This document shows, one piece after another, positions 51,222-60,160 of a DNA stretch of 64,000 nucleotides (position 1 is the first letter of the stretch; each line of letters begins with the position of its first letter). The DNA is taken from contig NZ_JADDXT010000002.1 of NCBI RefSeq assembly GCF_015330165.1, forward strand, positions 3,871,646 to 3,935,645, given 5' to 3'. The notes under the pieces are model-generated. The model did no database searches, had not been told where the DNA came from, and was given only the letters and a program-made list of their open reading frames with translations. This DNA comes from Zobellia roscoffensis (lineage in GTDB: Bacteria > Bacteroidota > Bacteroidia > Flavobacteriales > Flavobacteriaceae). Both the position numbers and the translations under genes were made by a program.

Positions 51222-51617
51222 TTACACCTTTTGCTTGTGTTTTAGATGCTGGCCATAATGCAAGAAGAAATTAATCCAAATATTTCTTGATAAACGAAGG
51301 ACAATAGGTAAGACCAATATCATTTCTGCCACTATTATAAAAAAAGTGGTTAGGAGACTTATATCTAAAATAAAAAAACAAAAAAATAAGGCAACACTTG
51401 CAAAAGCAAGACCTACTGGGTAACTCACGTACATAGCCCCATAAAAGAAAGAAGGCTCTATTTTGTACTTTGTATGGCAGTGTCCACAGCGTTCTTCCAT
51501 TTTTAAAGTACTTGACAGTTTGTACGGGTTACTTTCCAAGTACATGCTTTCATTTTGGCAAACGGGACAGGCCCCAGTGAAAATGCTATAAATTTTTGTG
51601 CCTTTTAAAAATTCCAT
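51222..51617 (-). CDS. DUF983-family zinc-ribbon membrane protein
   Basis: The 131-residue protein has two Cys-Xaa2-Cys pairs (GACPVCQNESM; RCGHCHTKY) forming a zinc ribbon. Two transmembrane helices follow (VGLAFASVALFFCFFILD; LTTFFIIVAEMILVLPIVL) and a basic end. This is the DUF983 layout, found in Bacteroidota and Proteobacteria and of unknown function. It converges on the TlpA-like gene with 16 bases between. Confidence 0.9.
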   Translation of the reverse strand: MEFLKGTKIYSIFTGACPVCQNESMYLESNPYKLSSTLKMEERCGHCHTKYKIEPSFFYGAMYVSYPVGLAFASVALFFCFFILDISLLTTFFIIVAEMILVLPIVLRLSRNIWINFFLHYGQHLKHKQKV

Positions 51618-51815
51618 ACCTCACTATTTAGTTTATTTATAAAAGATGTTATACAAGTTAAAAAGAATTAATATCTAATTGTACTTTTTAAACCTATAGA
51701 AATTCAGAGGGAACAAGTATTTGTTAGATTATTCAACAAATATATGTCCTTTGAAACTATTATGTCTTATATGTTTATCGCAGTTTTTTGTACTTTTAGG
51801 ACATAATTAGCTCTC

Positions 51816-52691
51816 ATGAAGATTGTACCGGTACTACAAATAGAACAATTTGATGAAGAAAAAACTTCGGTTGAGTTTTATAGCAATGATTTGGCAGCAC
51901 ATTTAAAGAAGAACGTGGCCATTGTGTATAAACCACACAAACATGATTTTTTCTTGTGTGTTGTATTTTTAAAGGGAAGTGGGACGCATGAAATAGATTT
52001 TAGTTCATACACTATTGGCGATGGGAGTATATTTTTTCTTAAACCTGGGCAAACTCATAGTTGGAAGTTTGACTCTCAACCAGAGGGTTATATTTTCTTT
52101 CACACCCAGTCTTTTTTTGAGTTCAGTATTGCTGATGTGAAACTGCAACAATTCCCTTTTTATTATTCGTATAAGAATCCGCCTAACTTAACTTTGTCCT
52201 CCTTAGAGTTGGAGAAGGTGACTAATCGTTTCAGAGAAATTAATGAAGAGTATCATGGTAAAGCCACTTATAGAAAACAAAAATTATCCAGTCTTATCAA
52301 TCTAACTTACATAGATTTAAGTAGAATGTATACTGCTTTTGATACTCCAGAAAATGTAGTGTCTTCTACATATTTAAAGATTCTTTCTGATTTGGAAAGA
52401 ATTATAGAACAGTTTTATAGAACTGAAAAGCAGGCTCATTTTTATGCAGATAAACTTAATATTACTACGAAGCATTTAAACCGAGTAACCAAGAGTACTT
52501 TAGGAAAAACTACAACAGAACTTATTTCTGAACGTATTCTTTTGGAAGCTAAACGGCTGATTGTGCATTCAAAAAGTTCACTGGCTCGCGTCTCAGAACA
52601 ACTTGGGTATGAGGATTACGCTTATTTTTCACGTGTTTTTAAATCGAAAACTCGGTTAACTCCAATGGAATTTAAAAAACGATATCAATAA
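51816..52691 (+). CDS. AraC-family transcriptional regulator
   Basis: The 291-residue protein has an N-terminal cupin sensor (KPHKHDFFLCVVFLKGSGTH, IFFLKPGQTHSWKF). A C-terminal AraC DNA-binding domain has two helix-turn-helix units (ADKLNITTKHLNRVTKSTLG; RVSEQLGYEDYAYFSRVFKS). It ends in the usual TPMEFKKRY. The signal sensed is unknown, and the target may be near but is not evident. It has a 198-base upstream gap with no clear promoter consensus. Confidence 0.92.
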   Translation: MKIVPVLQIEQFDEEKTSVEFYSNDLAAHLKKNVAIVYKPHKHDFFLCVVFLKGSGTHEIDFSSYTIGDGSIFFLKPGQTHSWKFDSQPEGYIFFHTQSFFEFSIADVKLQQFPFYYSYKNPPNLTLSSLELEKVTNRFREINEEYHGKATYRKQKLSSLINLTYIDLSRMYTAFDTPENVVSSTYLKILSDLERIIEQFYRTEKQAHFYADKLNITTKHLNRVTKSTLGKTTTELISERILLEAKRLIVHSKSSLARVSEQLGYEDYAYFSRVFKSKTRLTPMEFKKRYQ

Positions 52692-52733
52692 TTGATTTCG
52701 TTAGAGTGTAGATGATGTTCAGCTTTATACATT

Positions 52734-53498
52734 TTAGAATTTTTCAAAAACTCCCAAACCAAAAAGGGCAAAGTCATATTTGACGGGGTCCACAGAATCA
52801 AGTTTGCGTAAGTTTTTATCTAGTTCGGCAAGTGCTTTTGCATCATTCTGTTTCCGGGTAAGTAGTTTTAATTTTCTACCCACGTTTCCAGAATGAACAT
52901 CCAGTGGGCAGGATAGCAGACTAGGGGAAATACTTTTCCAAATTCCAAAATCAACAGAAGTGGCATTGCTGCGTACCATCCACCTTAAAAACATATTAAT
53001 GCGTTTTGCCGCAGAACCTTTCAATGGGTCACTAACATGTTTTTGAGTCCGGGAAGGATGTGGCAGTTCAAAAAACGTTTTCTTAAATTCAGAAATAGCT
53101 GTCTGCATAGATTGTTTATCTGCGTGTTTGGCAAACACAACTTCTAACCCACCATGGTTTTGATAAATATTTTGCAAGCTCTTTATAAAATAACCCAAAT
53201 CTTGACCATTAAAAGTACGATGAACGAAGGACGAGAGCTCCTTATTATTCTCATCTGTAAACTCTAAAACGTAATCATAAGGAGAGTTGCCCATAAGGTT
53301 CATTAACTTATTGGCATTGTTAATGATGCTCTTACGATTTCCCCAAGCAATAGTGGCCGTGAGAAATGCGCTAATTTCAATATCTTCTTTACGAGAGAAT
53401 TTATGCGGAATCTGAATAGGGTCCGTTTCCAAGAATTTGGGGTGTTCGTACTCCAATACCTTGGCATCTAAAAATTGCTTTAGTTCGGTACGGTTCAT
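52734..53498 (-). CDS. TIGR02757-family (DUF2400) protein
   Basis: From ATG 53498 the protein is 254 residues, starting MNRTELKQFLDAKVLEYEHP. An upstream ATG at 53543 would add 15 residues reaching into the previous gene. Family segments include DIEISAFLTATIAWGNRKSI, DPLKGSAAKRINMFLRWMVR and PLDVHSGNVGRKLKLLTRKQ. Despite many homologues, no function is known. A Helix-hairpin-helix DNA glycosylase-like fold has been suggested for similar proteins; I cannot confirm it. It follows lolD with a 25-base gap. Confidence 0.88.
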   Translation of the reverse strand: MNRTELKQFLDAKVLEYEHPKFLETDPIQIPHKFSRKEDIEISAFLTATIAWGNRKSIINNANKLMNLMGNSPYDYVLEFTDENNKELSSFVHRTFNGQDLGYFIKSLQNIYQNHGGLEVVFAKHADKQSMQTAISEFKKTFFELPHPSRTQKHVSDPLKGSAAKRINMFLRWMVRSNATSVDFGIWKSISPSLLSCPLDVHSGNVGRKLKLLTRKQNDAKALAELDKNLRKLDSVDPVKYDFALFGLGVFEKF

Positions 53499-53523
53499 TC
53501 GGGGTAAAATTTTAATAAAAATG

Positions 53524-54216
53524 TTACAGTTCAGGAGTGTCAAGAGCCACTTCTTTATTGACGATAAGGCCGTCTACCATGGTGAGTTTTCTATCGGCCA
53601 TATCTGCCAATTGTTCGTTGTGGGTTACGATTACAAAAGTTTGTCCAAACTCATCACGTAACTCAAAAAAGAGTTTATGAAGGTTGTCTGCACTTTCTGA
53701 ATCCAGATTTCCACTTGGCTCATCGGCAAAAATTATGGAAGGTTCGTTTACCAAAGCTCGTGCCACAGCAACCCTTTGCTGCTCACCACCGGATAACTCA
53801 CTGGGTTTATGGTTATATCTCTTGGAAAGTCCTAAGAAGTCCAATAATTGTTTTGCCTTAATTTCAGCTTTCGCTTTAGGTGTATTTTTTATAAATGCAG
53901 GAATACACACGTTTTCCAAGGCAGTAAATTCAGGAAGCAATTGGTGAAACTGAAAGATAAAACCAATGTGTTCATTTCTAAACTTTGCCAGGTTTTTGTC
54001 CGATAGTTTGGTCACTTCCGTACCATTAATTAGAAGTTCACTTTCGTTGGGATTAGACTGAACGTCTAATGTTCCTAAAATCTGTAACAAAGTTGTTTTT
54101 CCTGCTCCAGAAGCCCCTACTATGGAGATAACTTCACCTTTTTTAATGTGAAGATCAACACCTTTCAGGACTTCTAAATCTCCATAAAACTTTTTAATAT
54201 TACTAGCTTTGATCAT
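53524..54216 (-). CDS. lolD: ABC transporter ATP-binding protein, LolD type
   Basis: The 230-residue ATPase has Walker A GASGAGKTTLLQILGTLD (34-42), Q-loop FIFQFHQLLPEFTALEN, signature LSGGEQQRVAVARALV and Walker B IIFADEPSGNLDSE. These match LolD/MacB-like ATPases, which release lipoproteins from the inner membrane for transport to the outer membrane. The LolC/E permease genes are not beside it, as is common in Bacteroidota. The symbol is by family resemblance; a FtsE/MacB-like role is the alternative. Confidence 0.85.
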   Translation of the reverse strand: MIKASNIKKFYGDLEVLKGVDLHIKKGEVISIVGASGAGKTTLLQILGTLDVQSNPNESELLINGTEVTKLSDKNLAKFRNEHIGFIFQFHQLLPEFTALENVCIPAFIKNTPKAKAEIKAKQLLDFLGLSKRYNHKPSELSGGEQQRVAVARALVNEPSIIFADEPSGNLDSESADNLHKLFFELRDEFGQTFVIVTHNEQLADMADRKLTMVDGLIVNKEVALDTPEL

Positions 54217-54350
54217 ATATGTTAATTCTTAATCCGCATGAAATCCATCAGAAAAACGAATCCTAAACTTTAGGAGATCGTAAAAGTAATGAAATTTGAT
54301 GTGTACGGACTGATGATTCAGGAGTCCATTTTTGCTACAAAAAGAGTAAA

Positions 54351-54382
54351 TTGGCCTTTTGGTATAGAAAACTGTACTTTTG
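54351..54382 (+). promoter_or_regulatory. Promoter of folE
   Basis: TTG (54351-54353), 21 bases, then TACTTTTG (54375-54382). Both elements fit and the leader is about 32 bases. Confidence 0.5.
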
Positions 54383-54419
54383 TTCACTATTTTTACACTT
54401 TAAATAAACAAATAGCTTT

Positions 54420-55019
54420 ATGGCACCCTATAGAAATTTAGAAGAGTACAATTTGGAAATCACAACGGAAGTCAAAGACCGATTTTCAAAAATAATAGAT
54501 GGAATAGGAGAGGATGTTACTCGTGAAGGATTAGTAAAAACTCCCGAAAGAGCGGCAAAAGCAATGCTTTTTCTTACGCAAGGGTATCAACAAGATGCGG
54601 TAGAAATATTAAAAGGTGCTATGTTTAAGGAAGATTATGATGATATGGTCATTATTAAGGACATAGAATTATATTCGCTTTGTGAGCACCACATGTTACC
54701 ATTTTTTGGTAAGGCTCATGTAGCTTACATACCAAATGGGCATATAGTTGGTTTGAGTAAAATACCGCGTGTGGTTGATGTGTTCGCACGCCGTTTACAA
54801 GTACAAGAGCGTCTTACCCATGACATTTTAGAATGTATAAACAACACATTAAAACCTAAAGGCGTGGCCGTGGTTATTGAAGCTTCTCATATGTGTATGA
54901 TGATGCGTGGGGTTCAAAAACAGAATTCCGTTACAACAACATCAGGTTTTAGAGGGCAGTTTGAAAAAATTGAAACCCGAAATGAATTCTTGAAACTTAT
55001 CAGTTCAGATTTATCTTAG
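54420..55019 (+). CDS. folE: GTP cyclohydrolase I
   Basis: FolE converts GTP to dihydroneopterin triphosphate, the first step of folate and other pterin synthesis. The 199-residue cytoplasmic protein has REGLVKTPERAAKAML and the zinc site Cys88-Xaa-His90-His91 (YSLCEHHMLPFFGKAHVAYI) with Cys159 (SHMCMMMRGVQ). It also has PRVVDVFARRLQVQERLT and SVTTTSGFRGQF. All zinc and catalytic residues expected of type IA are present. It has its own promoter and stands alone. Confidence 0.96.
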   Translation: MAPYRNLEEYNLEITTEVKDRFSKIIDGIGEDVTREGLVKTPERAAKAMLFLTQGYQQDAVEILKGAMFKEDYDDMVIIKDIELYSLCEHHMLPFFGKAHVAYIPNGHIVGLSKIPRVVDVFARRLQVQERLTHDILECINNTLKPKGVAVVIEASHMCMMMRGVQKQNSVTTTSGFRGQFEKIETRNEFLKLISSDLS

Positions 55020-55113
55020 CTCCTTTCTCTTCTACAGTTTAAAGTGAAAAGTTTCTTTGTGTTATTTTGGCACTCTTATTGCTTTTAATTGAGAGAATAA
55101 ACAACTTTTCATC

Positions 55114-55419
55114 ATGTCAAAAGAGAAAGAAGATAAATATAAAAAACTACTTCTAAGTTTGCTTTTTGATGGGATTGGCATGCTCTCGTTTGCTATTCCG
55201 TTTGTAGGCGAATTTTCGGATATTGTTTGGGCACCACTGGCCGGTTGGCTCATGACTCGTATGTATAAAGGTAAAATAGGTCAAGGTGCAGGTATAGTAA
55301 CTTTTTTAGAAGAAATTATACCTGGTTTGGATGTAGTACCAACGTTTACTATAATGTGGTTGTATACGTATGTATTTAGAAAGTCCAAGAAAGCGGAAAC
55401 ATTAGGAATTAGTTCTTAA
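55114..55419 (+). CDS. Small membrane protein, unknown function
   Basis: The 101-residue protein starts with a Lys/Glu-rich polar region (SKEKEDKYKKLL). Two or three membrane segments follow (LLFDGIGMLSFAIPFVGEFS; VWAPLAGWLMTRMY; VVPTFTIMWLYTYVF). The Asp-containing first helix (FDGIGM) and PFVGEFSDIVWAPLAGW block look conserved. It lies 94 bases after folE and 295 bases before the sulfite dehydrogenase genes. I do not recognise a named family and assign no function. Confidence 0.72.
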   Translation: MSKEKEDKYKKLLLSLLFDGIGMLSFAIPFVGEFSDIVWAPLAGWLMTRMYKGKIGQGAGIVTFLEEIIPGLDVVPTFTIMWLYTYVFRKSKKAETLGISS

Positions 55420-55683
55420 TTTTTTGTTAAATCATATAAACCTCAATTTATCACCTCGCGACAAATTATCTAAAAAATCTATCGATTTAGTAGGTGTTTG
55501 TTTACATTATTCATTTTTAATTCTTTAAGTCCTATTCAAGGTAAATTGTGCTCATCTATTATGTTTAATAGGCTCAACAATGGTAAGCTGGTTTTGTTCA
55601 ATCTTTTTTGAGAGTAACACAACTAAAACCTTAAAAAAAAATTAAATTCTTAAAATAGCATAGAGGGGTATATTAAATAGCTA

Positions 55684-55691
55684 TAACTTTG
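55684..55691 (+). promoter_or_regulatory. Candidate -7 element of the sulfite dehydrogenase operon
   Basis: TAACTTTG fits TAnnTTTG exactly and leaves a short leader before ATG 55715. The -33 side is A/T-rich without TTTG. The rest of the 295-base gap upstream (55420-55683) shows no gene, only A/T-rich sequence. Confidence 0.4.
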
Positions 55692-55714
55692 AGTAAAACC
55701 CAGACCTAGATTTT

Positions 55715-56935
55715 ATGCAAAGAAGAAAGTTTATTGGTAAGGCTGCGCTTGCATCTTTGGCCAGTATTGTGGGAGCCGATATTGTTTACGGTTCTAAAAT
55801 GACCGAAAATTATATTCCATTGGCTCTTCAAGATCCAGACCCTTTTAAATTGTTTAAAAAAGATGAGGACATGGTGGTTCTGAATGACAAACCATGGAAC
55901 ATGGAAGCTCAGGCTCATCTTTTAGACGATAAGATTACTCCTAACAGGGCTATTTTTGTTCGTAACAATGGACTTATACCAGAAGAGATTGATGTAAATA
56001 ACTGGACGCTCACCATAGATGGAGAATCTGTAAAACAGAAGAAGACGTATACTCTTGCAGAGCTAAAATCTAAATTTAAACAACATACATACCAATTAAC
56101 ACTAGAGTGTGGAGGTAATGGAAGGAGTGAGTTTGATCCCCCTGCAAAAGGGAATCAATGGACAATAGGAGCAGTTTATTGCGCCAGTTGGACAGGAATT
56201 AGATTGCGTGATGTGCTTGAGGATGTCGGAATAAAGGATGATGCCGTTTATTTTGGGTATCACGCTGCAGATGTACATTTAAGTCGGGACCCTGGTAAAG
56301 AGCCCATTTCTAGAGGTGCTCCAATGGCAAAGGCGCTTCAGGATGAAACTATATTGGCTTTTAAAATGAACGGAGAGGACATTCCGTTGGTGCACGGTTA
56401 TCCACTTCGTGTTATTGCTGGTGGTTGGCCTGCTTCGGTTTCAGGGAAATGGCTGCAACGTATTAGTATTAGAAATATAGTACATGACGGCACTAAAATG
56501 ACTGGTACGGCGTACAGGGTGCCTTGTAAACCTGTAGCCCCTGGTGAAAAAGTAGCAGATGAAGATATGTGCATCATTGAATCTATGCCGGTAAAATCAT
56601 TGATAACCTACCCTAAATCTGGCGCCACTATCTCCAAAGGGAAAAAATTAACCGTTAGAGGTCATGCTTGGGCGGGTGAATTGGAAGTGGCTAAAATGGA
56701 ATTTTCCATAGATTTTGGAGCTACTTGGAAATCATGTAGCTTGGATAAGCCTGCCAACAGATTAGCATGGCAGCATTTCTCTGCAGAGGTAGAATTTCCT
56801 CAAGAAGGGTATTATGAGGTGTGGGCAAAAGCAACGGATGCTACAGGAGTTAGTCAACCTATGCTGTTGCCAGGTTGGAATCCGAAGGGATATTTAAATA
56901 ACGCGTGTCATAGGATAGCCGTAAAAATTGCGTAG
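55715..56935 (+). CDS. Sulfite dehydrogenase-like molybdoenzyme (SorA/sulfite oxidase family)
   Basis: The 406-residue protein begins with a twin-arginine signal (QRRKFIGKAALASLASIVGA), so the folded enzyme is exported. The sulfite-oxidase fold is seen in LTLECGGNGRSEF, where Cys132 is the molybdenum ligand, and in CASWTGIRLRDVLEDVG. It also appears in GYHAADVHLSRDPGKEP, IPLVHGYPLRVIAGGWPAS, SGKWLQRISI and a C-terminal dimerisation domain (TVRGHAWAGELEVAKMEFSI). SorA oxidises sulfite to sulfate, passing electrons to a cytochrome c. The monohaem cytochrome gene directly follows, supporting the assignment. Other sulfite-oxidase-family substrates are possible. Confidence 0.9.
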   Translation: MQRRKFIGKAALASLASIVGADIVYGSKMTENYIPLALQDPDPFKLFKKDEDMVVLNDKPWNMEAQAHLLDDKITPNRAIFVRNNGLIPEEIDVNNWTLTIDGESVKQKKTYTLAELKSKFKQHTYQLTLECGGNGRSEFDPPAKGNQWTIGAVYCASWTGIRLRDVLEDVGIKDDAVYFGYHAADVHLSRDPGKEPISRGAPMAKALQDETILAFKMNGEDIPLVHGYPLRVIAGGWPASVSGKWLQRISIRNIVHDGTKMTGTAYRVPCKPVAPGEKVADEDMCIIESMPVKSLITYPKSGATISKGKKLTVRGHAWAGELEVAKMEFSIDFGATWKSCSLDKPANRLAWQHFSAEVEFPQEGYYEVWAKATDATGVSQPMLLPGWNPKGYLNNACHRIAVKIA

Positions 56936-57424
56936 ATGAAAAAACATAATCACGACAAACTGAAGCAGGAGTTTCAGGGGTTTTATCGTATATTAATTTT
57001 GACTTGCGTAGTAGTAGCTCTTTTTTCAGTGGCTATGATTTACTTTATGGCAGACCCTACTATGTCTACTTTTAAAAGTACAGTGCCAGATCCTGATATC
57101 GTTTCGGTACCGGCAGAAGAAGATGATTTTGATAAAATAGAAGACGGTATTCATGTGCGTACTGGTTTTGTTGAAGCACCAGGGATGATGGAGACTGTTC
57201 AAAACTGTACAAATTGTCATTCTGCAAAACTGGTAATGCAAAACCGAATGAATAAGGAACGATGGAAAACGACCATCAAATGGATGCAGGAAACCCAAAA
57301 CTTATGGGATTTGGGTAAAAATGAGGATATAATCATCGATTATTTGGTGACTAATTACCCACCTAAAAAGAAGGGTAGAAGAGAGGTTCTTACTGATGTT
57401 GATTGGTATGAATTGAAAGATTAA
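56936..57424 (+). CDS. Membrane-anchored monohaem cytochrome c (SorB-like)
   Basis: The 162-residue protein has a membrane anchor (RILILTCVVVALFSVAMIYF) and one haem-binding site, Cys91-Xaa2-Cys94-His95 (QNCTNCHSAKLV). The later MNKERWKTTIKWMQETQNLW supplies a candidate axial Met. It starts right after the sulfite dehydrogenase stop (no gap). The pair thus matches the SorAB arrangement in which the cytochrome accepts electrons from the molybdoenzyme. Its role is inferred from position and the haem motif. Confidence 0.88.
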   Translation: MKKHNHDKLKQEFQGFYRILILTCVVVALFSVAMIYFMADPTMSTFKSTVPDPDIVSVPAEEDDFDKIEDGIHVRTGFVEAPGMMETVQNCTNCHSAKLVMQNRMNKERWKTTIKWMQETQNLWDLGKNEDIIIDYLVTNYPPKKKGRREVLTDVDWYELKD

Positions 57425-57466
57425 ACCTTTTTTACCGACTAGTTTAGAGCTAACCAATCCAAAACC

Positions 57467-58360
57467 ATGGAAAAATATTTAGATGCATTTCTGAATTCCT
57501 TTATAGGAACTCTAAATTGGACATGGAAATCTATTCTGTTTGATGTGCCTTGGTATACCAATTATTTTTGGGGAATTATATTGCTGTCTATTCTAGTTTG
57601 GATTCTTGAAATTGCTTTTCCTTGGCGGAAAAATCAGGCGATTTTCAGGAGTGATTTTTGGTTAGATGCGTTCTATATTTTTTTCAATTTCTTTTTATTT
57701 ACTATTGCTATTAGTGGGTTTTATAAGTTGTTGGAAATGTTGTTTTTAGATACGGTAATTTCATTTAATACTTTGGCTATTTTTAATATAGAAAATTGGC
57801 CGTCCATATTACAATTAGCAGTCTTTTTTGTCTTATTGGATTTTGTGCAATGGTTTACCCATATGCTATTGCATAGGTATGCCTTTTTATGGGAATTTCA
57901 CAAGGTGCACCATAGTGTGAAAGAGATGGGTTTTGCTGCACACATGCGTTACCATTGGATGGAAAACATCTTCTACAAGCCGCTAAAAACTTTTGCTGTA
58001 ATGATTTTAGGCGGATTTGAGCCTGAGCAAGCGTATATAGTTCATTTTTTTGCCATTTCTATCGGTCATCTGAACCATTCCAATATAAAACTTACTTGGG
58101 GTCCATTGAAGTATATTTTCAATAATCCGGTTATGCACTTATATCATCATGCGTACGAACTTCCTGAAAATCGAAAGAACGGGGTTAATTATGGTATAAG
58201 TTTAAGTTTGTGGGATTACATATTTAAAACAGATTATATTCCAGAGGATAGCGGTTTGGTTCCTTTAGGTTATGAAGGTGATGATGAGTTGCCCAAAAGC
58301 TTTTTCGGTCAGCTTGTTCATGGATTTAATTTCAGACAGAAAAATAAGAAGGCAAACTAA
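57467..58360 (+). CDS. Sterol-desaturase / fatty-acid-hydroxylase-family di-iron protein
   Basis: The 297-residue membrane protein has the histidine clusters of the family: HMLLHRYAFLWEFHKVHHSV, then HLNHSN and late HLYHHAYELP. These bind two irons. About four membrane helices flank them. The family hydroxylates or desaturates lipids or small molecules. It follows the cytochrome by 42 bases in the same orientation, so it may share the transcript with sorAB-like genes. A lipid hydroxylase is attractive given the sulfonolipid genes elsewhere in the window, but nothing in sequence proves it. Confidence 0.85.
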   Translation: MEKYLDAFLNSFIGTLNWTWKSILFDVPWYTNYFWGIILLSILVWILEIAFPWRKNQAIFRSDFWLDAFYIFFNFFLFTIAISGFYKLLEMLFLDTVISFNTLAIFNIENWPSILQLAVFFVLLDFVQWFTHMLLHRYAFLWEFHKVHHSVKEMGFAAHMRYHWMENIFYKPLKTFAVMILGGFEPEQAYIVHFFAISIGHLNHSNIKLTWGPLKYIFNNPVMHLYHHAYELPENRKNGVNYGISLSLWDYIFKTDYIPEDSGLVPLGYEGDDELPKSFFGQLVHGFNFRQKNKKAN

Positions 58361-58635
58361 TTTCAAAGTGATTTTCTAAGTGGATGCTTGTCTTGAAATA
58401 GTCCTGCAGTTTAATGAGAAATAATATTAAAGTATTACATGTAATAAATGCATGTAAATTAATGTATTTAAGTGAATTAAGAGTTTAAAAATAGAGTCTA
58501 GTGTGATTTTGTATATTGATAACGGAACTCAAATCTATTTAATGCAATGAGAATATTGAATGATGCTCATAATCTTATTTAACTCAGTTGATTAAAGTAG
58601 TAAGTGCGCATAGATTAGACTAAGAAATACACCAA
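58361..58635. other. Gene-free gap between convergent genes
   Basis: I see no coding frame, terminator or promoter of quality here. The sequence is AT-rich and contains small palindromes such as ATTACATGTAAT near 58433-58444. A short RNA cannot be excluded. Confidence 0.5.
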
Positions 58636-58938
58636 TTACTTTAGAAGAAATCCGAGCCCAATTCTACTGATCATTTTCTTTTCAAAATTCCAAAAGAATT
58701 GAAACTGACCAAAAAGCCATCCAAATGCCACTAAGAGTACTTGGTATATGGGGAATATAAGTAATATACGGGCCGTCCAGTACAGCCAAACGTTTGTAGT
58801 TTCACTATCAAGGCCTATGAATGTTGTTACAGGAGCCGCCAATTTAGCCGCTGTTGAGCCAGTAATAGCAAACACCAAAAAAATAACTGCAATCTGAAAA
58901 TTAGAGTCTATGCCCCAACGTTGTTTTAATTTTTTCAT
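58636..58938 (-). CDS. Small membrane protein (DUF6787-like)
   Basis: From ATG 58938 the protein is 100 residues (MKKLKQRWGIDSNFQIAVIF). The upstream ATG at 58983 would add 15 residues overlapping the neighbouring gene. It has two membrane segments (FQIAVIFLVFAITGSTAA; TARILLIFPIYQVLLVAFGW) and a typical GWLFGQFQFFWNFEKKM block. Homologues occur in Bacteroidota with no known function. It follows the DUF6146 lipoprotein after 28 bases, a common pairing. Confidence 0.8.
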   Translation of the reverse strand: MKKLKQRWGIDSNFQIAVIFLVFAITGSTAAKLAAPVTTFIGLDSETTNVWLYWTARILLIFPIYQVLLVAFGWLFGQFQFFWNFEKKMISRIGLGFLLK

Positions 58939-58966
58939 AACATGAATGTCCCGCAAATATAAACAA

Positions 58967-59425
58967 TCAAATTCTTGGTACAAAAGGACCTAGGCGTTGA
59001 TTGTATTTTCGTTGAAAATAAATAAAATAATTATAGAGCTTGTAATTTACTTCGTAACCATAATCCGTATGAGGTTCATAGTTGATTTGTTGTTCATATA
59101 GACTAGGGTTAAAACGCATGGGTTGAGCAACTCTTTGGTTGTAATTGGTAACGAAAACCTGATTTCTATTTTCCATGTATGATTGTGAATAGAAATTACG
59201 GGGCTTGGCTATACTCTGTAGCCAAAAATTAAATCCAGGCTCAATAATTATAATTTCATATTCGGTGGAATCATCGGCAATGGTAATAGTGTCGCCTTCT
59301 TTTTGTTGAAACGCAGCCTTTTCGTCTTCAGAAATAGAAACAGTTTCTTTTGTTGTTTTGCAGCTACTTACGATGCATAAAGTAAAGAAAGAAATTATTC
59401 CTAAAAGAAAATATAGCTTTTTCAT
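58967..59425 (-). CDS. DUF6146-family lipoprotein
   Basis: The 152-residue precursor has a lipoprotein signal ending in Ser-Ser-Cys (FTLCIVSSCKTT), so the mature protein is lipid-anchored. The C-terminal half is conserved-looking and Tyr/Asn-rich (FNFWLQSIAKPRNFYSQSYM, ENRNQVFVTNYNQRV, YEVNYKLYNYFIYFQRKYNQ). This matches DUF6146 of Bacteroidota, of unknown function. It lies upstream of the DUF6787-like gene. Confidence 0.85.
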   Translation of the reverse strand: MKKLYFLLGIISFFTLCIVSSCKTTKETVSISEDEKAAFQQKEGDTITIADDSTEYEIIIIEPGFNFWLQSIAKPRNFYSQSYMENRNQVFVTNYNQRVAQPMRFNPSLYEQQINYEPHTDYGYEVNYKLYNYFIYFQRKYNQRLGPFVPRI

Positions 59426-59472
59426 GACTTGGTCCTTGTTTAAAACTGCAATGCGATAAAAATCAATTTACA

Positions 59473-59503
59473 AAAAAAACCGCTCGTGTGAACAAGCGGC
59501 TTT
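59473..59503 (-). terminator. Terminator of the DUF937 gene
   Basis: On the minus strand CCGCTTGT pairs with ACGAGCGG across TCAC, with one G-T pair, and eight T follow. It lies 25 bases after the DUF937 stop. Confidence 0.8.
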
Positions 59504-59527
59504 TTGTATTTTAGTAAGGTGTTCCGA

Positions 59528-60160
59528 TTATTTTCCGAATAAACCACCTAGCATACCGCCAATACCTCCTTTATTCCCACCAAGAGCCATAGAAGCTACA
59601 TCGTCAAGAATACTACCATCGCCATCAGAATCCAAGAAAGATTCTATTAATGATTGTTGTTGGTTGCCAGAATCGCCGCCACCCATTAGTCCGCCAAGAA
59701 GGTTGCCAATGCCACTTGAGTCACTAATATTTTGTTCTTGTGTTTGCTTGCCTAGAAATCCAAGAAGAATAGGGGCTGCTACCTTTAAAATTGTAGAAAC
59801 AGAGCCAGCGTCCATTCCAGATTTTTGACTTAAAGCATTTTCTACGGTAGCTTGTTTGCCTCCTAAAACATGACCTAGTATACCTGCGCCATCATCCATA
59901 ACAGATTGGTCTACGCCACCGCTAAAAAGGCCACCAAGATTATCTAAAATACCACCGTTATGTTTCCCTGAAAGGGCACTCATTAAACCCTGAGCACCTT
60001 CTGGAGAGGATGCGTTTTTTTTCATTGCGCCCATTAAAACTGGCAAGGCCATACTTAATACACTGCCTGTTTGGTCCGTAGAGTTACCGGTCTGGCTGGC
60101 TACACCACTTATTAACTGTTTGCCCATTGGGCTACTTAATAAATCTAATAATCCTGACAT
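59528..60160 (-). CDS. DUF937 (YidB-like) protein
   Basis: From ATG 60160 the protein is 210 residues, starting MSGLLDLLSSPMGKQLISGV. An earlier ATG at 60190 would add ten residues. The first 150 residues show the DUF937 pattern of short helices with Gly-rich turns (ALPVLMGAMKKNASSPEGAQ, GILGHVLGGKQ, ILKVAAPILLGFLGKQTQEQ). The end is Gly-rich with LLGGLMGGGDSGNQQQ and DSDGDGSILDDVASMALGG, a calcium-like acidic loop. The family is widespread and of unknown function. It has no signal peptide. Confidence 0.85.
   Translation of the reverse strand: MSGLLDLLSSPMGKQLISGVASQTGNSTDQTGSVLSMALPVLMGAMKKNASSPEGAQGLMSALSGKHNGGILDNLGGLFSGGVDQSVMDDGAGILGHVLGGKQATVENALSQKSGMDAGSVSTILKVAAPILLGFLGKQTQEQNISDSSGIGNLLGGLMGGGDSGNQQQSLIESFLDSDGDGSILDDVASMALGGNKGGIGGMLGGLFGK

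Noticed and set aside
54290..54442. A 50-codon plus-strand frame upstream of folE
   Set aside because: It contains the folE promoter elements and overlaps the folE start in another frame; no coding character or conservation evidence.
58433..58444. ATTACATGTAAT palindrome in the 58.4 kb gap
   Set aside because: Short palindromes are expected in AT-rich DNA; there is no second copy or neighbouring gene start to make it an operator.
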